Of a DNA stretch of 64,000 nucleotides, positions 37,913-48,017 are shown in pieces. Numbering within the stretch: the first letter of the stretch is position 1; every line of letters starts with the position of its first letter. The translations under genes were made by a program, and so were the position numbers. Below the pieces are notes generated by a model, which worked only from the letters and a program-made list of their open reading frames with translations, did no database searches and had not been told where the DNA came from. The DNA is taken from assembly GCA_021904315.1 (NCBI GenBank), contig CM038920.1, positions 12,648,001 to 12,712,000 on the forward strand. The letters are read 5' to 3'. The stretch comes from Sphagnum magellanicum. Lineage: Eukaryota > Streptophyta > Sphagnopsida > Sphagnales > Sphagnaceae.

Positions 37913-39700
37913 AATGCCACCTTCCTAAAAGGTTTGTAAGCAGGTAGCCCACTTGCAACCCCATGTCTCAGCCTTGTTAAGGGGGGGGGGGTGTTGGGCG
38001 AATAATATGTGTTGTTGAGTGAAGGTTTCACCCTTTTAAAAAAAGGGTTTCTTTGTTCATTTGGTTGTAATGCATATTTCTTTTTCTCCCCCAAGATGTC
38101 ACAAGATTAGATTTTCAGCTTGAGGATTGTGTTCCTTTTTGAGGGATTAGGGTTCCTGAAATGAAACAGTTGCCATAGCAGTTTCGCAAAATAAGGATTA
38201 GAGTCTGGGTAAGAGGTTCAGAGTATAGAGGTGCATAATATGAAGAGGGAATGCTAGATGCACCAATGCAGAAGTTTGCACATAGGTGCATGTTATTCTA
38301 AAGATATTTATGGATAACAAGAAAGTTTCTTTGTGTACATGCTGATGAGCATCAAGCCAAAAGCCTGAGTAGTAGTTGGGACCTATGGCAGCTTTGCAAG
38401 TGGGTATGGGTTCAATTCACCACTAAGCATCTATGAAGTCTGTGGTTGTGTTTGTTCTTAGTCCTTCCCTGTTCTTTTCCCTTTCTGTCTTTCTTTGTTT
38501 TTTTGTCTAGTCTTTGTTGTGGGGTCTTTTGCTAGCCAGTAGTATGGCTGAGTCTTCCCGTTGCTTCCGGAATTGCAGCAGAAACTCAGTTCACAGGATG
38601 GTGCTTGTCACCGGCCTTTACCCACTATACTGCACACACTATGGCACTAGAAAGCACATGAGGCAGACTATTGATGTGAGTTTACATGTTATTAATGTTT
38701 TGGCAGGTGGTGAGACCATTAACACAGACAACAACACACTTACAAGACAAGAAGATAGAGTTTCAGCAGCAAAATTGAGCCAACAAGATGGAAGGCAATT
38801 TATGGGTAATGGACAAAATATCTATTTGCCAGCAAAATCACCTTGTGAGAGTTCCTAAGCCAAGTCTTGAGAATTGTGTAGAAGATATTTGCCTAGTAGT
38901 GTAGATTGATATTGTGTTCAACATGCTAATTATTATTAAGAAAATTGACTGCCTAACTCTACACAACCCTGTTAAAAACCTGCTAGTACAAAATTGAAAA
39001 AACTTTGTTCACTAATTATAATCATGGTGATGCTCAATTGTTTGTTCAGATTTTTTTTAGTTTTTGCAAATGCATTCAATACACTTCATTGGTAATTTCA
39101 TGTTTTTATCTAGTCAGTTACAAGCATGTTATGGCATTGATTTTTTTCTGTTGAATGCTTGCAGTTCATGGTGGTTGGTGGTTTCCAAGCATCAAATGAG
39201 GGCATGATTGTGAGACTATATAGATCTCAAACATTAGTTTACCATTAGTATCGAACAAAATTTGACTTAGAAGACCCATTGGCACATTAAGACCCACTTT
39301 GGAATAAACCACTTAGATGTTGAAACAAGACAAATGTATGGAATTTGGCTTGGTGGGAACTATAATTTCAATTTCTATTAGCTTTTCTCTTATCCACCTA
39401 TCTTCTCACAATTATTGTGTTTCACCAAATTTGTTTCACTCAAATTGTCCATTGTCATAAATTTATTGATGTGGTGTGTCTAGGCAGTCTAGGGCAACAA
39501 AATGTCATCCAAAGGTACTATTGACTCTTCATTTGTATAAATTGCAAGCACACTAAAAGTTCAAACAAGGATCATCAAACCTTACAAGTTTCTATGCATG
39601 TTTCTATACTTGTCATCTTGAGTTCTTAGATGGACACATGGAAATTACAAGATGAAAATACTATGGAGTTAATTACCCATATTTAATGGTTAATAGATGG
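37913..39700. other. Unassigned interior of the CACTA element
   Basis: Starts with a poly-G run (about 37981-37991) and includes a modest + strand frame (38514-38858, 114 codons from a TTG) with no recognised domain. A GC-richer island at 38540-38680 looks exon-like (a VHRMVLVTGLYPLY-type segment) and may be one more captured fragment, but I cannot name it. No transposase motif was seen. Confidence 0.4.
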
Positions 39701-39706
39701 AAAAAT

Positions 39707-39825
39707 CTCCTTAAATTAACCAACCATAATTTGTGAAAAAATTCTCCTAAATTAACTAAACACAATATGAAAAAACAATTTAAATTAACTAACCACACTT
39801 GGTGAAAAAACCCTCTTAAATGACT
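39707..39825 (+). repeat. Minisatellite, period about 35 bp, near the CACTA right end
   Basis: Three and a half imperfect units based on 'ctcctaaattaactaacca' followed by 'gtgaaaaaa', starting at about 39707, 39744, 39778 and 39812. On the minus strand the units give a repeating LVNLxxFF pattern, which is only the shadow of the repeat. Confidence 0.7.
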
Positions 39826-39929
39826 AGTGTTGTAGGTTGATTTAACTAATAGGTGTAATTTCCAACGAAATTTGGGCATCACTTATTGTCATCTTGTTTC
39901 ACTAGCTTAATTGACCTGTCCTAGCAACT

Positions 39930-40020
39930 GGTCCCCGTTCACTACGGGGTTAACATGTTTTACCATGATTTCATATAGTGAATCTGTCCTAGTTCACTCA
40001 AAATCCTAGTGAAATACAAG
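39930..40020 (+). repeat. CACTA right subterminal repeats
   Basis: Several TTCACTA / TAGTGAA words (near 39938, 39976, 39993 and 40009) lie just inside the right terminus, mirroring the left cluster. Confidence 0.65.
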
Positions 40021-40048
40021 GTGAACTTGGCCACATCTCCTAGTAGTG
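40021..40048 (-). repeat. CACTA right terminal inverted repeat
   Basis: Ends TCCTAGTAGTG, the reverse complement of CACTACTAGGA, and starts GTGAACTTGG, which pairs with the inner part of the left terminus. Confidence 0.9.
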
Positions 40049-40051
40049 ATT
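40049..40051. repeat. Right target-site duplication (ATT)
   Basis: Identical to 32146-32148. Confidence 0.85.
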
Positions 40052-41875
40052 GTCCATTATGATTATTCATTTTAGATGGTTTTTAATTTTGACATGTGGT
40101 ACATTCAAAAGTTGCCACATGGCATATTAATTGAATTTTAGAAACCCAAAAAAATAAAATAAATAGTTTAGTACATAACCATAGGTAGGTAAATTTGTAG
40201 CTCTTACATACCAACTTACCTATTTACTTACCTATGTAGGTAGGTAGAAGGGTAGGTGAACTAAAGAATAGCCACATAAATTTTTTAATTTTGTTTTGTG
40301 TTTTGCCTTTAGGGTTAAGCTTTTATGAACTCATCTCAACATGGCACATGTATTTTAGTGTGAGAATGCAAGAAAATATGCACCTTATATAGTTTGTGTG
40401 ATAAGATTTTGAAAACAAAACATATGGGTTAAATAATTTAGTTGCACCCTAGTTGCACTTGAATTGCAACTATAATTTTTTTTCCCACATGCTTTATGTT
40501 TATTTTTATTTTATAATTAATCTAAATTTTATAATTAATCATTTGACATAATTATTTGAAATAGATATCTGATAATCAATTATGTAGATTGATTATTTTC
40601 ATTAATTAAAAGAATTAAAAAATTAGTTATTTAGTTAATATAGATAGTTAATTATCAAAATAATTATTTTGATAATTGACGATTTGAATTCAAATAAAAT
40701 TTATTATCTAAATTATTTGAATTAATTATTCAAATTTAAAGTTAATTAGTTGGTGAATTTATATAATTAATTAGTATTTAATTATCCAATTTTAGATATT
40801 TAATTATTTATTATCTGAATTAACTAAAAAATAATTACTTAAATTTGATTATTCAATTCATATGAATTGTTTATTATTCGGTTGAATTAATTAGTACATA
40901 ATAATTAAATATATTACATATAAATTATTAACAAATAATTCATTATGAAATATTAAATAATAAACATGAATTTGAGTAAAAGGCATTGAAGCATATAGAA
41001 ACATTTCCATATGTACACCTTTATTGAATGTTCAATAAAATATGTACATTCCCTTTAATTTCGATTCAAAAGTAAGCTTTCACCTTCCATGAAATTCTAT
41101 GTTTTGATATGTATGTATGTTAACGTGATGTTGTGGGTTGCAATGTAATGGAATATTATTAATACAACAATTGAACACCAATCACAAAAAATAGGACTAC
41201 AATATTTATAATTTATTTATTTAGTGAATTGTGCAAAAATGAATTATTTGAATTAATTAATTTCACAAATTGTTTGTAGTGACACATATGTAACAACAAA
41301 TGACATCCAAGCGGCCATGTAGTGCCATAGTTGTGGCATAATAGTGGCATAGTAGTGGGCAACTAGTAGTAAATAGTGCCCACTTAGTGGCAACATAATG
41401 GCTAACCAACTACACAAACAAACTTCATAGTTGAAAACCAATTACAAAAATTTGTACCTCATGGATGGTGGGAATGAAGACACATGTTGTAATCACACTT
41501 ATGAAAGCTGTATGCTAATTGTAGAAAAGTTGTTCAATGTGTAGTTCATTTTTAACAATCTTAACTTAATTACACATCATAACTATAATGTAACTTTTCA
41601 AAAAATCAAACATAGTTGACTACATGCATAAATATAGTGCATTTAAATTACCATATATAAAATACATTTAGAACTATGGTGCAACTACTAATCAACTTTT
41701 TTTTTTTTGACGTGGAAATTTATTTATTAAATCACAGTATTTATAAAATGTAGTTGCATAGGAGTTGCACTTTAAAGGATGTAGTTGCAACACAATTGTA
41801 CTTGAGTGGTTTTTGAATTTTAGTTGTAGGGTAATATGGTTTTCGCAAACAAAATTTCTCATAGTGAAGTTGTAG
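40052..41875. other. Very AT-rich intergenic DNA
   Basis: From about 40480 to 40960 the sequence is almost only A and T in ATTAATT-type words. A short local tandem of 'gtggcatagtagtgg'-like words lies near 41330-41400. No gene recognised. Confidence 0.55.
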
Positions 41876-42480
41876 GTATACACATGTATTCTCTTAAGGT
41901 AATTAGATTTCAAAATTTGTGAAAATAACCTAAACCAAAACTAGAATGAACATTGCAAGTATACCCAAATATGATGAGACCCAAACTGGGTAATTGTATG
42001 TCAACATGTATGAAAGTAACCTAAACTAGAATTGAAATGAAAGTTTTAGGTATATCCAAAGATTATAATATTTCCATTAAGGTAATCAAACCTTAAAATG
42101 GTTCAAAATAATCTAAACCAAAATTGAAATTTGTAGGTTGTAGGTATATCCAAAGATGATCAGACTTTAATTAAAATAATTAGATGTCAAAATGTGTGAA
42201 AAGAACCTAAACCAAAACCAAAATGAAGGTTGCAAATATACCTAAAGATAATCAAACCCTAATTAGAATAATGAGATGTTAGTATTATAAAATAAACTTC
42301 AATTAGAACTAAAATGCAAGTTGCAAGTATACACAAAGATTTTCAAACCTTGATTATAGTAACTAGATGTCAAAATTGAAAAATCTGATTTGAACCAAAA
42401 TGAAATGAAAGTTGTAGGTATGCACAAAAAAAATCAAAGTATTCATTAGGGTAATTAGATGTGAAAATAAAAATTAACAT
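41876..42480 (+). repeat. Tandem array, period about 91 bp, 6-7 units
   Basis: The phrase 'aagttgtaggtata' followed by 'ccaaagat' recurs, with gtata-like anchors at 41876, 41959, 42050, 42144, 42236, 42327 and 42418, giving spacings of 83, 91, 94, 92, 91 and 91 bases. Each unit also holds 'taattagatgtcaaaat' and 'aacctaaaccaaaa'. Units are diverged, so the array is old. No coding potential. Confidence 0.85.
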
Positions 42481-45400
42481 AAAAATTGACATGCTTTACA
42501 ACATGGGGTACCTTCCACATTAGAGTTTTTCATTTCACCACAATGCATTGTTTATATAAAGGTTTGTAACCCTAAACTAGAATTAGTATAAGATTCAGTG
42601 TTAAAATCATATGCACTTGACATTTAATCAATTTTTTGCATGCACATGTTTAATAAATAGACTTCAAACTTGAGGCACTTTTGAAAAGATTCCCTACGAA
42701 TTTTGAATTGTGCAATGGTTTGAAGTTACCATGCATGGTTAGTTTGGCAAATCTCAAGTGCATTCCATTGCACATTTTCACCTACAACCTAAGCCATAAT
42801 TTGTTCACTTTACAAAGGTGCCATAACATAGAAGGGCTCAAGGATAGGCATGGGAGGATAGGTTTTAAAACTATGGTGTTTGTGAAACTAGGCAACAAAC
42901 CATTAAGAAATGTTTTTAGTTCCTTAGCTATGGGTTTTGGCAATTGAGACGTTGACAAAGTGAGTGACTGCACTAACAAGAAACTAGTAAGTGTTTAAAC
43001 ATTTTCAAAGAAACTTGCTAAGTAGTCCAAAAATAAACCAAAAAGCCAAGAGGGAATACCCACAAAGTCTAAGTTGTTCATCATGGGTGTCATAAATTTT
43101 TTTGTCACCTTCTACTAACACAATAATGCTATAGCCTAGGGGATTTGGGTTAGTTTTTGCTCACCTCTACAATTTGACAAGGACTGGCTAAAAGTTGCAA
43201 CTTCTTGTAATAGTGTGAGATGAATTCCTGGACAAAACCACAGTTGCACAAACATTAGCACAATCAATAATGCGAAGAGCTCCTCCGCTTTTCCATTTTT
43301 TGCATTTTTCATAGCTACATTCTCCATTTCACTTGTGAAAATTTCACTACTACAATTAGTTTTGCAAATTTACCTCACCTTCACACTATAATGTAGACTC
43401 ACAATAATGTAGCATGACCTTAAAACCTTGGTTGCAATAGAGTTTTATCGAAAAACCTCCAAAACCTCTCACGCTTTCTTGGTTCATGGCATTGTAACGT
43501 TTGCAAACATTTGCACAAACTTGCTTTGTCACGCTCCCTCGTGCAAACAACTCAGTTAGACAAAAAAAACCTTAAAAGAGAACTTGATTGGAGGCTCGTA
43601 GGCTTAGTTGGTTTATTGTGCATCTTGGGCAAATACTTGGCTAGGCAAAAAAAAAAAGGAACACCATGGGAGTTCTTTCTTGAAAAAGAAACATGGGACC
43701 AAACTAGTTTTACCACCAAATTTGGTGGAAAAACTAATTTGGGTCCCATTTATTTTCCTTTATTAAAATCTCCTAACTTGCAAAAATAGGGCCCTCTCAT
43801 CCCCTAACACAGAGACTTTACGGATAACTTTACAATATTGATTCAGTACCTCAGATGTAACACATCACAATAAGGTTGGCAAATACATGTTTTGCCACTG
43901 GTTTCATGCACATAATTGGCCATGCCTCCTTACAGTAGCGCTCCCTGATGTGGATGACTAGCACCTTTGCCAAGTTTCTCGAATCAGAATCACATATTGT
44001 TCTTATATCAACCTTGATTTGTGTGTGACAGAGTAGTATTCTGACACATGCCTTGTTTTTCTTTGGCAAAGGCATTTGTTCCTAGATGTGTTCACTTGAA
44101 CTATTCAGCTTCAATGTCAAAGGGCGGAAATGGATAGACCGCGCACGCCTAGTAGATGCAGCGGTTGTGTTTGAATCTGAGGTTCTTCCAAGCTTAGAAA
44201 CGTTTGACTAGGAAACATTCAGCCAGTCATTGTCCCCTTCCCCAGAGATAAAATACCACTTACTGCTTGCTCCAATAGACATGATTTTGATGTGAATTCT
44301 TACAAATCCTTTGTCTTCTACATATGCACAATATGTGCATGTTTAACACAATGAATACGCTTTCAGATAATGCAACATGCAACGACCATATCTGAGCTGT
44401 AGATTTTTTTTGCCTCCATGCAACATACGTAGAGAAATTATATATTTTGCACCAGCTTTTTTTCTGTCACAATGCCATAGGAAAAGAGACAGTATTTAAA
44501 AGTTCTTGGGGACCTAAACCCCAAACCACCACCGTGGAGCAACTAGGAAAGTTCCAATGTGTCACAAAAAGTTTCTTGTACAAATCTATTCACTCAAACC
44601 ACATTTTGTAGTACTAGAGATCATGGCCTCCAGCCCACTAAGCATTCCTACAAAAACAAATCTGAATTAACATGGTCACATATCCAATGAAATTCAAAAT
44701 TTGCCCATGACGAATTCTTACAAGTTGAAATGTGTTACACCCTGGGTTATCGATGTAATCCATTTCCACCCAAATCACATCATAGGAATCATTCTTCTGC
44801 CCAAGATTCTTCATTGTCTGGAGAACAATGCTCAGTTTATCCACACCCTGAGTATCCTCAAGTAGTACCCAGTCCTTGGCAAACTTAGAATTCTTCCAAA
44901 CTAGGAATGGCCTGAATTTTGGGAGTGCCCTGTCTTGACTGCCTTGCCTCATGTAAAGCTTAACTCAGCATAAGAACCCACCCTCCTTGCATAAGAACCC
45001 ACCCTCCTTACATAAGAACCCGTCATACAAAATCATGCTGTGTGCATGTGCATTGCATGGTTTGTGGCATCCGTCGTTTACACTGCAAACTGTTGTGGAG
45101 GGCTTTATGTGTAGGGTACCAACACCCTGGGAGAAGAAGGGAGTCCCTGAAATAGTCTCCCTGGAGGGGTGGGCCAAGGGGAGTTATTTCAGGACCTCCC
45201 TGCTGCTGCCAGGGAGTTAGTTATCCAACGTAGCCCATTTTCAGGATGAAGAAAAAAGTAACTGAGTGAAGATGAAAAATGAAATCTCTTGATGAAGAAG
45301 CAGGGGGAGAGAACTGGCCAAACAGGATGAAGAAGAGAGGGATCCCCCTGAGCAATTCATAATGTCCCTGGGAGAATAGCTCTTTGTAAAAGCCATCCAT

Positions 45401-45589
45401 TATTAGTGTACTTATTTTGGGCCAGGGCATTAGGTCGCTACTAATGTTTTTGGTATGTTTGAGGTCAGCTTTTAGCTGGTGAGAGCCTTGCATTCCTCAC
45501 ACGTGGTACAAGCTATGTTATTGTGAGGTCAGTTTTGAAAACTTTACCCTTTTCTTCCTTTTTTTGGCATGCAGGTGTGAAGAGCAAAC
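42481..45589. other. Intergenic DNA with two unrecognised minus-strand frames
   Basis: Two minus-strand frames, 44638-44952 (104 codons, ATG start) and 43851-44075 (74 codons), have ordinary amino-acid composition. The first contains WVLLEDTQGVDKLSIVLQTM and the second VDIRTICDSDSRNLAKVL. They could be fragments of a gene or of a transposon protein; I recognise neither. A 21-bp tandem lies at 44969-45021. The rest shows nothing. Confidence 0.35.
44969..45021 (+). repeat. Short tandem repeat, 21-bp unit
   Basis: Two full copies and one partial copy of 'cataagaacccaccctccttg' start at 44969, 44990 and 45011. On the minus strand they would read as a repeating GGFLCKE. Confidence 0.85.
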
Positions 45590-46038
45590 CAGTGTTGTTG
45601 GGCGGGTACGATGCTGGAAACTTGGTATATAGACTGATACTGGCCCTCCTGGTATCAAAGAACTGACCAGACTGGTATTATGCCAAAGCCCAAGGCAACA
45701 CCAAAACCTCGTACTAATAATACTTGTCTAGTAGGGACATGAAGTAAATACCAGCCTCATACCAGGTCTGTAATCTGTACCAATCTCAATACCATGTATA
45801 TAGTAAATACCATATCATATATTGTAAAGGAAGAATGAAGTTTCCCCTGACTCCGGACGGACAGTGGCTACGGACAGTAGCTAAATATAGCGAGGGTGTG
45901 ACTTGACGTCCTGGATGACAGGGACGAGCAGGTTCACGGGGTTCACACTCGTACTATATACATACAAGCAAAAAATCAGCCCTTGTCCATAATACCAGGA
46001 CCAGGCTTGTACAAAAGTTGATACCCGCCCAACACTAG
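45590..46038 (+). mobile_element. Small non-autonomous element with hAT-like ends
   Basis: The left end starts CAGTGTTGTTGGGCGGGTAC. The right end (46019-46038), read on the other strand, gives CTAGTGTTGGGCGGGTATC. The shared core AGTGTTGGGCGGGTA, with a three-base insertion on the left, forms terminal inverted repeats around 449 bp of non-coding sequence rich in 'ataccagg'/'ctggtat' words. CAGTGTTG-type ends are common in hAT-derived miniature elements. I did not find a clean 8-bp target duplication, so the class is tentative. It lies about 620 bp upstream of the trihelix start codon. Confidence 0.65.
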
Positions 46039-46661
46039 TTGTGAACAGACCTCCAAGCTAAACACCACATAATTTCTGGGTGGTTAACTGAAGGTTCGGG
46101 GATGGCGAAACAGAGTAGGTAGATTAGCCAGGTTTAGCCAGCTTGCTGTGTTCAGGACATGGGTATGCTGTTTCTGCAAATTATGCAACCGGCTCTTCAC
46201 CAAACCCTAGAGCAGTGAAGGTTTTGCTGCGTCTTGCTGCTCTAAATGTAGAACATAGCTGCACAATTCCTGCTCCGACAGCAAGGACGACAGACGGAGT
46301 ATCAAACTGGTAACAACAGTGGCCTCCAACCTTGGCAACTGAAAGTTTCGTAGTTCTTCGCTTCTTTGCTCTCAGAGAGTGTTCAGAGAGCCAGCGCTGG
46401 ACTGTCCTTGAGACTCTGAATTCATTCTCGGTTCTTTGGTGCCACCAGGGGGGCCTTATATTATTATTAGTTTTTGAAGCCAAAGATGCAAAATAGTTGA
46501 AACTTCAGGATATCTTTGGCTGAGAAGCTTGGAGGGCACGAAGATGGCAGGGCCATAAGAAAGCTGGTTTTTGGGTGTTTTGTGGCGTAGGAATAGGGAA
46601 GAGGGCCAACCTGGCTTATACAGGCAGACCGGCTGGGCTGACGGGGGAGAATCTGGCAGTG
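46039..46661 (+). promoter_or_regulatory. Promoter and 5' UTR region of the trihelix gene
   Basis: GC-richer than the surroundings from about 46180. The transcription start is not fixed. A short upstream reading frame of four codons (MAGP, 46544-46558) lies about 100 bases before the main ATG and could lower translation. The minus-strand frames here (46181-46483 and 46456-46782) resemble no family and are treated as chance. Confidence 0.4.
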
Positions 46662-48017
46662 ATGGCAATGCTGCCAATGCAGACCTCACCGGATGTAGGA
46701 GGGGGCGACTTTGGGTCCATGACACTGGGCAGGAGAAGCAAGAAGGAGGAACGTATCCCGCAGTGGGGTTACCAAGAGACAAAGGAGTTCATTGCAGTAC
46801 GGGCAGAGCTGGAGAAGGATTTCAGTCAGACAAAGCGGAATAAGACGCTGTGGCAGCTCATTGCTGGAAAGATGAAGGAGAAAGGATTTCATAGGAGTGC
46901 AGATCAGTGCAAATGCAAATGGAAGAATCTTGTCAACCGCTACAAGGTAGGCGGTGTTTCTGTTTTGTTACTTGCTCAATCCAGAAGAAGCCTCGATTGC
47001 ATCTACAGTTTCCTGAATCCCTCATGCCCTCATTCTCTCCACAAAGTAAATGTATTTTGAGGGAATTGGAGAGTACAATGGCTCTAGCGCCCTAGCTTTT
47101 AAAATTTCAAAGGAAAATGTGCAACCAGGATGAGTTTTGTAGAGTCTTTGTGGGTGGCAGGATTCCAATCATTGCTCTTTGAAGGTTTTATTCATTACAG
47201 GTTTCAGACCTTAAGATTGTTTGCTTGAGCCTAGCTTAGTGCTCTATGCTTCCTTGATTTGATGGTTTGCTGATGCAAATGTATGCAGGGAAAGGAGACC
47301 TTTGAGCCTGATTATGAGGTCCATCTCATTTCCCTCCCTGTCTTCACTACACACCCTCAATGCTTTGTGATAGGTTAAATAGTGTTTCCATATTTGCATG
47401 TGAGTCTGCTTTTTCAATCTTCTGTATGCTTCGATGTGATTGCATGTCAATGGCTGCAGGGTAAGGAGACTAGTGAGCCTGACAATGGCAAGCAATGCCC
47501 TTTCTTTGAGGAGCTTGATGTGATCTTCAAAGAGCGTGCAAAGAGTATGGACAGGATGCTGCATGAGGTGGAAGCAGGGGCCAGACCTGGTAAGAAAGGG
47601 AAACGTGGGAGGAGGTCTTCAGATGAGGATAGTGATGATGTTGATGACGAGGATGATAGTGAGGATGACCGCATTGTTGGCAGGAAAGGCAGAAGATCAG
47701 AAAAGGGACAGAGAGTCACAGCTGAAAAGTTTCGGGCAAATAGCATGCAGGAAGTTCTAGAGGATTTTTTCCAGCAACAACAGCAGGCTGAGGTGCAATG
47801 GCATGATGCAGTGGAAAGAAGGGAGCAAGAATGGCGCATGCGGGAACAGGAGTGGAGAGATGCCATGGAAAAACTTGAGCAGGAGCGCATCACAAGAGAG
47901 CAAGGGTGGCGTGAGCGTGAGGAACAGAGACGTGCCAGAGAGGAAGTTCGGGCACAGAAAAGGGATGAGCTCTTTGCAGCCTTATTGAGCAAACTTGCTC
48001 AAGAAGATGATTATTGA
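46662..48017 (+). CDS. Trihelix transcription factor, GT-3a/GT-3b type
   Basis: A DNA-binding protein of the plant trihelix family, expected to act in the nucleus on GT elements. Exons 46662-46946 and 47460-48017 (GT-AG intron of 513 bp, phase 0) encode 280 residues. The trihelix domain spans about 31-95 with the three signature tryptophans Trp35, Trp64 and Trp87 and the GT-3-like block NKTLWQLIAGKMKEKGF, then QCKCKWKNLVNRYK at the exon end. Exon 2 opens with GKETSEPD and CPFFEELD, then a basic patch (GKKGKRGRR, about 139-147) that is a likely nuclear signal, then a run of Asp/Glu (150-165). A long Glu/Arg-rich coiled coil (about 190-275) carries the EWR/EQER repeats typical of the GT-3 C-terminus and ends in AALLSKLAQEDDY. 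The ATG at 46662 is the first in frame; the frame continues upstream only without an ATG. Length fits the family (about 270-320). Confidence 0.93.
47289..47318 (+). other. Possible alternative micro-exon in the trihelix intron
   Basis: Ten codons reading GKETFEPDYE, a near copy of the first eight residues of exon 2 (GKETSEPD), are preceded by an acceptor 'tatgcag' (ending 47288) and followed by a 'gt' (gtccat) at 47319. Thirty bases in phase 0 could be included between the two exons without shifting the frame. It is most likely a local duplication of the exon 2 start. Use in mRNA is not shown. Confidence 0.45.

Larger units (their letters stand above)
32149..40048 (+). mobile_element. Non-autonomous CACTA (EnSpm/CMC) transposon carrying host gene fragments
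   Basis: A 7900-bp element bounded by inverted termini that begin CACTACTAGGA on both ends. The termini match at about 24 of 29 aligned columns by hand. A perfect ATT target duplication flanks it. Just inside both ends are many short TTCACTA / TAGTGAA words (32173-32310 and 39930-40020), the subterminal repeats typical of this superfamily. Inside are, from left to right, a minisatellite (about 32866-33040), a casein kinase 1 pseudogene on the minus strand, a telomere-like tract, a PAT10-like fragment, an amidohydrolase fragment with introns, the rest of the PAT10 copy, an unrecognised stretch (37913-39700) and a second minisatellite. No transposase (TNPD/TNP2-like) or TNPA-like frame was seen, so movement would need a related autonomous element. 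CACTA elements are known to capture host sequence; this content fits that behaviour. Orientation is arbitrary. Confidence 0.9.

Noticed and set aside
46181..46483. 100-codon minus-strand frame in front of the trihelix gene
   Set aside because: It sits in the GC-richer 5' region of the + strand gene, matches no family and has no continuation; better explained as leader/promoter sequence.
46575..46661. N-terminal extension of the trihelix protein
   Set aside because: The open frame upstream of 46662 contains no ATG (only GTG), so a plant gene would start at 46662.
47447..47992. 181-codon minus-strand frame
   Set aside because: It is fully antisense to exon 2 of the trihelix gene. Its Ser/Cys/Leu-rich composition is the shadow of the acidic and Glu/Arg-rich coiled-coil codons.
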